Origin: Romanomermis culicivorax
Lineage: Eukaryota; Nematoda; Enoplea; Mermithida; Mermithidae
Direction: 5' to 3'
Assembly (NCBI GenBank): GCA_963922205.1
Contig: CAWUHX010000100.1
Location: forward strand, 372,001-436,000
Length of the DNA stretch: 64,000 nt
In this document: positions 57,201 through 64,000 of the stretch, piece by piece
How positions within the stretch are numbered: the first letter of the stretch is position 1
Layout of the letters: each line of letters opens with the position of its first letter
Position numbers and translations under genes: made by a program
Notes under the pieces: model-generated
The model's input: the letters and a program-made list of their open reading frames with translations, nothing else
What the model was told of the DNA's origin: nothing
Databases searched by the model: none

Positions 57201-57640
57201 CGGCCGCGATGATGAAAAGCAAAGTCAAGCAGGAGATCAGTTTGCCCGATTTCCTTTCTACGCATCCAAATCACGGTGATCGAGCCGCCCGATTAGACCC
57301 CATTATCGACGAAGTAATTTTTTTGCGTCTTTTCTTCTACGTTTTGACTGTACAAAAAATACACGGATGGTTTCTACATGTTCAAAGAGTAATCAAAGAA
57401 AATTTCCGGAAACGGTTCGCTCCAAACTTCGATCGTTAATTCACTCTTTTTTTATTGAACATGTTTGATGAGCTAGAAGTATTTCAAGAAAAAAATTTCA
57501 TGATAGCAGTGTTGCAGGCTTTGAAAGTGAGAGAAAGCTGTGATTGTCCACCGCTGAAACGTTACGATCCCCGGATTTTGGCCGACGTTAAAAAGGAAAT
57601 GATTGAAAGGCAATTGGCTATGAAGGGCAACATTTTGTAA
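47763..57640 (+). CDS. OMA1: OMA1 mitochondrial zinc metalloprotease, 9 exons, 403 aa
   Basis: OMA1 is an inner-membrane M48 peptidase that cleaves OPA1 and DELE1 on mitochondrial stress. Exons: 47763-48001, 48731-48819, 52508-52647, 54111-54284, 55197-55304, 55363-55488, 55565-55627, 57164-57313, 57518-57640. All junctions are GT-AG and in phase. The N-terminus (MRQLLRFSRYSCHQSRLSIR) is Arg/Ser-rich without acids, as in a mitochondrial presequence. Family blocks are AFRRWWLALPAEKRKEHFKN, HIDKCSLTGRRRF, NGNIFVFTGML, then the zinc site HEMAH (H240, E241, H244), KLEIEADDFGL (E300, D304), SLPDFLSTHPNHGDRAARLD and CDCPPL. Hydrophobic segments lie near residues 111-125 and 258-282. It is shorter than human OMA1 (524 aa), mainly at both termini. 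Introns 5 and 6 are 58 and 76 nt, while introns 2, 3 and 7 exceed 1.4 kb. Confidence 0.97.
48285..48625. repeat. Dispersed repeat in OMA1 intron 1 (CAGGCCTGTAGGCAGGGGG)
   Basis: GTGTTAAAAAAGGCAGAGGT, CTTCAGGAAAAAGTCAAATC and CCAATTTTACAGTAAATTAA also occur, diverged, at 31060-31165. The start CAGGCCTGTAGGCAGGGG looks hAT-like but no partner end was found. A GTCTA-rich tract (48465-48550) follows. Confidence 0.5.
49362..49680. repeat. Two palindromic CCCGAT-repeat units in OMA1 intron 2
   Basis: AGATGTATCGGG (49365) and CCCGATACATCT (49474) are inverted ends of a 120-bp unit filled with GGACCCGGGCCCGATATTCT variants. A second unit (49555-49675) has only the right end (CCTGATACATCT). No target duplication is seen. 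Confidence 0.6.
49698..49832. repeat. TAGGGATGGGC end with GGATCC repeats
   Basis: TAGGGATGGGCATGATTC followed by GGATCCGGATCCAGATCC resembles the ends of the element at 41432-42317. A possible partner right end with GGATCCGGG is at 52385-52450. No intact element is visible. Confidence 0.45.
49837..51142 (-). pseudogene. Mariner-type transposon with broken DD41D-like transposase
   Basis: Ends GGTGTCCCGAAAGTTACTTC and, inverted, GTGTCCCTAAAGTTACTTCG. On the minus strand, 51018-50815 encodes the helix-turn-helix N-terminus (LEDYVKCVRLYSISKNAEQV). A middle part follows with the first catalytic Asp (WSDEST, preceded by a stop). Then 50503-49973 has FMHDGAPAHYAEPVKRWLNE, GRRGAVEWPP and LTPDFFLWGFIKDKVY. 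About 40 residues separate the second and third Asp, where 41 would be usual, because one residue before the last Asp appears lost. Frameshifts make it inactive. Confidence 0.85.
51172..51203. repeat. (TA)n microsatellite
   Basis: Sixteen consecutive TA units immediately beyond the right end of the mariner remnant. Confidence 0.95.
51350..51770. mobile_element. CCGCAC-type hAT-like MITE, diverged
   Basis: CTGCACCGTGCAGAAAGGAC near the left and GCGCTGTGCGGAAAAAATCT near the right recall the termini of 47501-47673. Between them lies ACCGGCGCGAGCCGAAAAAA followed by TTTTAGATTTTGACTTTCTA, the interior module of the CCAC- and GCAC-type elements. A further right-end-like segment is at 51955-52010. 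The borders are uncertain. Confidence 0.5.
52846..53717. mobile_element. CATACCTG-family MITE, copy h, split by a GCAC-type MITE
   Basis: The degraded left end CGGACCTGTGGTTGG and right end CTTACAGGTATG are flanked by a perfect 8-bp duplication CAATCCAA at 52838-52845 and 53718-53725. Removing the nested element (52983-53659) restores a normal family member of about 187 bp. It lies in OMA1 intron 3. Confidence 0.88.
52983..53659. mobile_element. GCAC-type hAT-like MITE, complete (677 bp), nested
   Basis: Ends CAGTGTTTTTTGCAC and GTGCAAAAAAACACTG, with a perfect 8-bp duplication CCCTCCCC at 52975-52982 and 53660-53667. Subterminal GCACTGTGC and GCACCGTGC palindromes lie at the ends. The interior holds two tandem, minus-oriented copies of the module also found in the CCAC-type element 15447-16482, each with its hairpin (53152 and 53417). 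Confidence 0.9.
53740..54110. other. OMA1 intron 3, last part
   Basis: AT-rich sequence with a T10/G9 run at 54043-54063 just before the exon 4 acceptor tract. No other feature is seen. Confidence 0.4.
54285..55196. other. OMA1 intron 4
   Basis: The stretch 54930-55100 (AAATGGTTCAAAATTTTCTA, TTGGACATTTTTGACTATTT) is a diverged piece of the CATACATGTAA family without ends. The remainder shows no feature. Confidence 0.4.
55628..57163. other. OMA1 intron 7
   Basis: 1.5 kb of AT-rich DNA with no repeat shared with the rest of the window, no RNA gene and no family-like reading frame. It appears to be the least transposon-loaded long intron here. Confidence 0.45.
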
Positions 57641-59312
57641 AAAAAGTTGTTTTGTAAAATATGCATGATGTGTGTTTTTTAAACGCCACATGAGAAACGA
57701 AACCGCATCGAGTACTGACGAAAAAGTATTCATAGTTCTTTCCTTTTTCTGTTTTTTAAAGATAACAATTTTTAGTCGCATTTAATTTTAGTAGTCTTTC
57801 AGCAGAGAAAATTATACGTCATCCCTTATATCGCGTGCCATAATTTAGTCGTTTTATTGTCGATATCATCGACCGTGATGTTCACATTAAAGTCGCATTC
57901 CTTGAAATAGTTCACATTCTTGTCGATCTATAGCCCACTTGTGTAACTTTCACCACTGCAGAAAAACGCAGAATTTCTCCGTGACAATCGGAAAGCCTAT
58001 CTTCCAAGATGAAGCACGATAGTAGGATTGTGTTGGACACCTGGGGTCGTATGCACGAATGTCGCTAAAATACGTGCTGAGGACTTGAGCGGTGTTAGTT
58101 AACACGTGTTAAATTGCTAACGCGGCTTAAGTTTGAGACGTATGCACAAACGTGGATTAACAGCCGCCGGTGTTAAATTTATTGACACGGTTTTAAAAAT
58201 TTTAAGTCGTGTAAAACTTCCAAATTTAACCTTTTAGCAAGCACAGACTTGCCAAAAAAACAACATGAACAAAAAATATTCTTTTTTGTTCATTTGAATG
58301 AAATTTGCTTTGTCAGGGTCTAAGTTCTTTAAAAGAAAACTAGGTAGGAGTACTGTAGAGTTAACGCAATTTTGATATGTAGGTATTTGGCCCCTGAATG
58401 CTTATGTCCTTGGGTAGTGGATCTGTAATTTTAAGATTTATTTGAAACTCTCTAAAATTAAATATACACTAGTACATACTTGGAAATAAATATGGTGTGA
58501 AACTGTCTTCCGGTACTGCTGGCGGTACATATTTATCAATGTAATAACAATATAAAGAAATAAGTGAATAATATAAATGAATGAACGAAATAAATTGTTT
58601 TAATGATCTGAAACCGAACTAGACTGAACGAGTCGAACTGAACAAGTTGATAAGAACCGATGATACTGAAGGGAAAGAGTTGGACAGAAGCACGAACTGA
58701 ACAGAGGATAAGAGTTACCGGCTCTTACATACAGCTTTTCATGCTAGCTTGGTCTAATTAACTTCTGCTATCTTATCTTTTGATTAATGTTTGTTTTTGT
58801 TTATTTCACACCATATGTGTGTGCTCTAGCAGGAGCAAAGGTTGCTGTATTTTTATCTGAGAGGTCTAGGTAATTATTTGCCTCTTTCGACCCATCTGCT
58901 TCCATTCCTGGTAGTTCATCTTGTTTTAGGAGGCCTGCGTTTAAGATCAGCCATATAACTCCCATTTATTTTATACAACATATATTTTTGAACCCTTAGA
59001 GGATTCCATACGGTCGGAACCTTTCGATACTTACTTTGTACAGGTATTTTTATTTTCCACTGAACCGAAATTTCAAGGTTCATTAGGTTTATAAGTTATC
59101 TTTCGAGATTACGTTTGCATGATTGATAATATTTTCATTTGGTTCCATATGTGCAAAATTCAAGTGAAGCGATAAAAATTAAGATAATAATAAAATAACT
59201 AGGAATTGACATGCTTTTCTCACAAACACTACTAGAATTTAATATGTTTGAATTTTCACTTTTGCTTGACAGCTTCTCTGATTCTGTTGTTTTTCTCGTG
59301 AATGGATTCCAG
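57641..59312. other. Downstream flank of OMA1, no gene recognised
   Basis: AT-rich sequence. A short inverted motif (GGGTCGTATGCACGAATGTC at 58044, ACGTATGCACAAACGTGG at 58138) with GTGTTAA repeats may be a small MITE. Nothing else is seen. Confidence 0.4.
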
Positions 59313-59539
59313 TCAAAAATCGTGAAGGAACTCATAATTTCGATGTGGAAGAAACTGAATTTGTATTGGAATGTATTTCCGAACGTGCTGACACTATTGA
59401 AAATAAAAAAACTGATTCGAAATCGGTGCATGTGAAAAATTCGGCGTGGGATGCCATTAAGGAAGCATGCAAGTCTAATCCAAATGTTAAAAAGTGCTCC
59501 AAAGAGCAATTATTCGACAAGTGGAGGAACTTGAAAGCA
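59313..59539 (+). CDS. Isolated exon encoding a Myb/SANT-like DNA-binding domain
   Basis: A GATTCCAG acceptor and a GTAATG donor bound 227 nt open in one frame (2 + 75 codons). The peptide reads NREGTHNFDVEETEFVLECI, ISERADTIENK, KNSAWDAIKEACKSNPNVKK and EQLFDKWRNLKA. The spacing of the three tryptophan or aromatic helices (F..E, AWDAI, KWRNLK) fits the MSANTD/zeste-type Myb-like domain, which binds DNA in transcription factors and also in PIF/Harbinger second proteins. Neither the first nor the following exon could be found, so it may be a gene extending right or a transposon remnant. Confidence 0.5.
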
Positions 59540-59941
59540 GTAATGATCTTACATTTGAATTTCATGTACTATATCACAGAGTTTTCAAGTGAAAACCATG
59601 CTGTAAATTAGACAATTCAACTCTGAAAATAATGCAAAAATTATGCAAATTGATGTGATCAAGCAAAAATGGAACTTATAAAAAGAAAATAGCATCGTTG
59701 GCTGTCTCAGCTAAGTTCCATGCATCGTCGTTTTCCGAGTATCCTGTCTTCATCGACTTGACAAAATATGGTGGTCCCTTTGCATAATAAAATTTTTTGT
59801 ATGTACTGTAAAGCGGCCAAAATAGCGCAACTGCGTTTTGTGTAACGATTTAAATTTTCTTTCAGTAAAGTTATCGATCGAACCCCGCTAGTTTTAGTCA
59901 GTTTGTATCTTCAAATGATGTCTCAAAACAGTGATTCTCTG

Positions 59942-60625
59942 TAACGGTTCCTGCACACTGGGTGATAGCTTCTCTACCACCGACTGCACAGCCCTGCATC
60001 GCCCGTTTCGACTGCAGCAGTGCTCGTCACAAAAATCCAGGTCTGGGCCCGTGACTTGGATGAGCAACATCAAGTCTACAGATTCAGAGGAAAATGCATG
60101 ATGGCACTTTTTGCACATCGTCACATTCTCCTCCTAGGGAAGTGTGACGCCCTCGACACAACATTCCTCCCCCTGCTGAGGCAGGTAAGAGGCCCCCTGG
60201 TACGGTCACCAATGTTGTATGCCCAAATCCATGTGGCAGGCGCGTAAGAAAAATAATGCTCGGTGAGGGGCTCAAACCCTCGACCTTCTGCATACAAGGC
60301 AGACGTGCTACCAACTGCACTAACCAAGCCAAGTGGATGGTTCGGATGTGGTTGTAATGGTGGTGAGTGTGGGGCATGCCGCCTAATGAATAGCCAGACG
60401 CACCACTACAACACCCCTCGTAGGAAGGGCCCTGGATGGTTACCAAGTAACGGTTCTCGCACACTGGGTGATAGCTTCTCTACCACTGACTGCACATCCC
60501 TGCATCGCCTGTTGCGACTGCAGCAGTGCCTGTCACAAAAATTCAGGTCTGGGCCCGTGACTTGGATGAGCAACATCAAGTGTACAGGTTCAGAGGAAAA
60601 TGCACGGTGGCACCTTTTGTGCATT
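59942..60625 (-). repeat. SINE-like repeat array containing a tRNA-like unit
   Basis: Two direct copies of a 180-bp segment (59942-60125 and 60448-60625; GCACACTGGGTGATAGCTTC to GAGGAAAATGCA) flank a middle segment with the tRNA-Thr-like fold at 60257-60329. On the minus strand the order is repeat body, tRNA-like, repeat body, as in two head-to-tail tRNA-derived SINEs of which one lost its head. The second protein-like motif in each (DLDEQHQVYRFRGKCM) is a by-product of conservation. Confidence 0.6.
60257..60329 (-). tRNA. tRNA-Thr(UGU)-like cloverleaf, probably the head of a SINE
   Basis: The 73-nt minus-strand sequence folds fully: acceptor GCTTGGT/ACCGAGC (one G-U), D stem GTGC/GCAC, anticodon stem TCTGC/GCAGA with loop CTTGTAT (anticodon UGU), T stem GAGGG/CCCTC with loop TTTGAGC, discriminator A. 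Box A TTAGTGCAGTTGG and box B GGTTTGAGCCC are intact. The T-loop has T where most tRNAs have C (TTCGA). Because it lies between SINE-like repeats it is more likely a SINE promoter than a working tRNA gene. Confidence 0.6.
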
Positions 60626-60639
60626 GTCACATCTCAATA

Positions 60640-61280
60640 CAGCGAAGTCTCAATACAGTGATTCTCAAAACAGTGAAGCCTCAGAACAGATTCATCTTTA
60701 GAATGGAAAAATGAAGATTGGGCAGGGTAGACGTTTTGGCGCATGGCCTATTTGGTCCTCTATTTCGATCTAGTGGCTGTTTGCCGCACATTTGGGCACA
60801 AATCGCCAGATTTCTGACATTATGGCTCTATAGCGTGACATTACAAGACATTTACGACTTTACAGCTTTTTATTTTGATTTGATTATTATTAACATATCT
60901 AACATGCATGTTTTTTGTTTCTTTTTCCTCTATTGACTTATTCCCTTGCTAGAAAAAGAAGTGGACTAGATTTTTGAGAACTTGGGTCAAAGTTGGAAAA
61001 AATTCACTTTCCTTATATTGGATTTTCATTCTTTCTCAAAAAAATTTTCTATGTCTGTGAAAAAGTATATTCTGCAGCGTCGTGCATTTTGTCCTTCAAC
61101 TGGCATCAACTACAGTAAAATTTTTCTATATGAAAATTATATGCACCTGACTTCAAGTGTAAAGAAATAGTAAACCAATAGCATTCTAACTCCCGACCAA
61201 TTCAAAACTCCTGCCTTTCACACTAGCTGAAAAATAGTGAGGGAGGCATATTATAGTCATTTTCAGAGCTATAAAGGAAC
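60640..61280. other. Unassigned, one arm of an inverted pair
   Basis: The segment 60948-61085 (AAGAAGTGGACTAGATTTTT to TATATTCTGCAG) recurs in inverted sense at 63762-63900. The two lie about 2.7 kb apart and flank the foldback element. No gene is visible. Confidence 0.5.
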
Positions 61281-61665
61281 CTGAGGTTCGTTGCACTAAC
61301 CCAACTTGAGAATAATCCCAACATCGGGATTAAATTGATTATCCTGAGTTTAAGCTATTCACAATGTCCAAATTATTTTCTTCCAATACACAAACCATAC
61401 TCACTTCAGGATTAACTAAAACTGAGGTTTAAGTTCAGGTTTGGGAATTGCAGAAATTTTTATATTTATCTGCTTTAGAGATAAGAAAATTATGCGAAAA
61501 TTTTAGTGCAACCCAACAGCTCGAGCTGGGGATAATCTCGACATTGAGCTCATTATGATCCGGATGACATTCAAATTTTACCGAACTTGAGATCAAACCG
61601 AGTGGCCTCTTTGTTCGCAATTACTTTGAGCTCGAGCTCAGACCCCTTTAGTGCAACTGGGATTC
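61280..61665. repeat. Possible MITE with TTGCACTAACCC / TTTAGTGCAACTGGG ends
   Basis: GGTTCGTTGCACTAACCC (61286) and CCTTTAGTGCAACTGGG (61648) are inverted, with an internal TTTTAGTGCAACCC copy at 61502. The body has GAGCTCGAGCT palindromes. Target duplications are not resolved. Confidence 0.45.
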
Positions 61666-62005
61666 GGTTACAGTGATTGGGCACCGATCTGCAAATGGGA
61701 GAACAGGGTAAAGCATACAAAAATGCACCTGATTTAGGCCTGCCTATATCAAGAGTGTGCGCGAAATCCCATACCCGGTCCTCCCTGACTCTACTTGCAC
61801 TCCCATAGCAACAGTACGACTTTTTTGAAAGCAAGATCGGAGCGACCAAGAATGGTGAAATTGCTTCCCATTTGCAATCCCGCAAAAAGTGCTCTTTCTG
61901 CGAATTTCAGTTTAAATCCAGAAACTGTGAATGATCCTATTTTGTTCAATAAGAGAATAAATTTGTTTGTAGCTTGGAATCAGTAGAACTTACGGAGTGA
62001 ATTCT

Positions 62006-63354
62006 GGTTCTAGGACAATTCGTCCCCCACAATTCGCCCCTGGTAATTCGCCCCCACTGCACTTCGCCCCCGGAAAATTCACCCCCAACACAATTCGCCC
62101 CTGAGCAATTTGCCCCCAGTAATTCGCCCCTGGTACTATACTTACCAGGTTTTAGATTTAAAAACAATTCCATGATACGTTATGTAATATATCTTCAGAT
62201 TTTCTTTTTTCAGCTTCATTTCTTGAAACTTTTTATCGGGATCTATGGAGAGCAATTAAGATTATGACGAAGTATCACAGTTATTCTACATGTGACTCTA
62301 TCGTGTTCTTCACTATCTTTTTTGTGACAACTTTTTGTTGTAGCAAATACAAAAAAGAATAAAAATAAAAAAAAAAGAAGAAAAATTAAAAGGAAAAAAA
62401 ACCAGAAAAGAAGAATGAGAAAAAATTAATCAAAAAAATATAGAAGAAGAAACTAAACAAGAAAGATGAAAGACAAAAAAGAGGAATACAAGAAAAAAAT
62501 TAAACGAAAAGGAACAAAAATAAAGAAAAACAAATGCAGATCGAAAAACATAAATGACTCGTTATTCTGTCTATAATATCCGTGTTACAAATTGAAGTTC
62601 TGAGTCAATTCTCCCAGGTATTCACGCCATCAGACTAAAATTTGGCATGGTTTCTGGGGATTAGGACACCATCATTACAAACTTGAAAAAATATGAATTT
62701 GTAAATTGCCAGTGTTGAGATTTTTGACAAATTTCTGGTCAAAATTGATTATTTTCCGTCAGATAAACTTTAGCTGCAAGCTTTAATTTTGAACTTGGCT
62801 ACACATTTTGTTTCAAGTGGAAAAACAACTGGCCATTTCAATTCTAGGGAACTACTGCTCAAACACTTGTATTGCTGACTGTACAAGTAAAAAATGCTTA
62901 TACTGACTTGGTACTAACCGCACCAGTAAAAAAATCTTATATTCAAAGAAAATATAAAGAAATTATTTGTGGACCTTTATTTGGAACATTGCTGTAGATC
63001 TCTTTCTTCTTGTACACAATACTTGCACCCTGCATGCAGAATTCATAAATAAACATGCTATTTCGGCCAGGAAAAATCTCTAGGTATTGTGTATGGATGT
63101 GTAGAAGTGCTATTACATAACTGCTAACAACCTAGTGGAATTATTTTTAAATCTGAATTTTTGAATTATAAAACAGTGAATTGGGGCCAATTACTGGGGG
63201 AGAATTGTGGGGGGGGGGGCGAATTGCTCAGGGGCGAATTATCCGGGGACGTATACTGCAGTGGGGGCGAATTACCAGGGGCGAATTGTGGGGGACGAAT
63301 TGCTGGGGGCGCATTACTGGGGGCGAATTACTGGCGGCGAATTGTCCGTATCCC
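62006..63354. mobile_element. Foldback element with inverted minisatellite ends (1349 bp)
   Basis: The left 130 bp are repeats of AATTCGCCCCNN and the right 170 bp are GGGGGCGAATT, so the ends are inverted minisatellites. A perfect 9-bp duplication GTGAATTCT flanks it (61997-62005, 63355-63363). The outermost 17 bp (GGTTCTAGGACAATTCG against GGGATACGGACAATTCG) are inverted. The middle has an A-rich AAAAAGAAGAAAA tract (62350-62560) and no coding frame. A 9-bp duplication fits Foldback or Mutator-type insertion, not hAT. Confidence 0.85.
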
Positions 63355-63363
63355 GTGAATTCT

Positions 63364-64000
63364 ATACGATATGTTATATAAAATGAGTGAATGAAACGTA
63401 TCTTGCGCAATCAATTTAGTTCTTAGAAGACTTTGTGCTGTAGCTCTTTTTTCTAAAAAAGCTGAATGGGATTTTATGTGCCACTTTCCCTCAGTTGATT
63501 CCTTTTGTTGACACCAAATTCAGTAAAAATGTCTAACACAGTTGGAAGCAAACATGTGTGAGAGGGGACATGGGGGTATAAACTTCCACTAGGGTTTTGG
63601 AACTGGAAAATTTGTTATGCAAAAAAATTTTCGGTCAACTTTTTTTGAATTTTTTGTCTCACAAAATGCCAAAACACCAAGGTCCACGCCTGTACCCTCC
63701 TAAAAATTTCAGAGATGCACATGCTTGGTTGGAAAGTGTGTTGATGCACTCAGCTGCAGAATATACTTTTTCACAGACATAGAAAATTTGTTTGAGAAAG
63801 AATGAAAATCCAATATAAAGAAAGTGAATTTTTTCCAACCTTGACCCAAGTTCTCAAAAATCTGGTCCACTTCTTTTTCTAGCATGGCAACTGTCGAAGC
63901 AAGTATATTCTCCTTTTTTCTGCCCCATCGGGGCATTTTCTAATAAACTAGTTCACCTCTTTTTAGTGGGCCTCAATCATGCACGAAAATCTTCATAGAA
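63364..64000. other. Right edge of window, no recognised gene
   Basis: It contains the second arm of the inverted pair (63762-63900, see 60948-61085). Short open frames on both strands arise from that repeat. Nothing else could be assigned. Confidence 0.4.

Noticed and set aside
60084-60464. 126-codon minus-strand frame containing LPCMQKVEGLSPSP
   Set aside because: It covers the tRNA-like unit and SINE bodies, and the tRNA fold explains the conservation better than coding does.

Overview
This window is nuclear DNA from an AT-rich invertebrate animal. All three protein genes recognised are metazoan, intron-rich and spliced with GT-AG introns. No species can be named from the sequence. The three genes sit at the two ends of the window and are separated by about 31 kb made almost entirely of transposon debris. 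Their introns are filled with the same material.

Region 1 (1-8759, minus strand) is the 5' part of a VPS13 lipid-transfer gene. Nine exons give about the first 303 residues, and the gene runs off the left edge. Its 6.4-kb first intron holds a hAT element with an 8-bp target duplication (2552-3672), a foldback element (3808-5263) and a CAGGGTGGCCACC-ended hAT-like element (5534-7930).

Region 2 (8760-39826) is intergenic. It holds LINE fragments on both strands (12.2-13.0, 20.7-23.6, 29.9-30.5 and 35.4-37.4 kb), a probable solo LTR inside one LINE, SINEs, Harbinger-like MITEs, and several families of short non-autonomous hAT-like elements, many nested inside each other. For most nested pairs both target duplications and a paralogous empty site are present in the window, so the order of insertion can be read directly.

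Region 3 (39827-57640, plus strand) holds ERI1 (3'-5' exoribonuclease, 7 exons, 364 aa) followed 533 bp downstream by OMA1 (mitochondrial M48 metalloprotease, 9 exons, 403 aa). The reading frame is continuous across every splice junction I assigned in both genes. All three genes have a good 3' splice site only 20-46 nt before the start codon, which suggests either 5'-UTR introns or spliced-leader trans-splicing.

Region 4 (57641-64000) holds an isolated exon for a Myb/SANT-like DNA-binding domain, a complete tRNA-Thr-like fold inside a repeat, and a foldback element whose inverted ends are minisatellites and which has a 9-bp target duplication.

The most unusual observation is modularity among the hAT-like MITEs. 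Several families have different ends, each being a T-tract plus a family-specific palindrome: GTGCCAATTGGCAC, CCACAAATGTGG, GCACCGTGC, CCGCACTGTGCGG, TTAGCACGGTGCTAA. Two or more of these share the same interior, centred on a GC hairpin (GGCGCGAAGCGCC) followed by AAAATTTT. That hairpin module occurs more than 20 times in this window.
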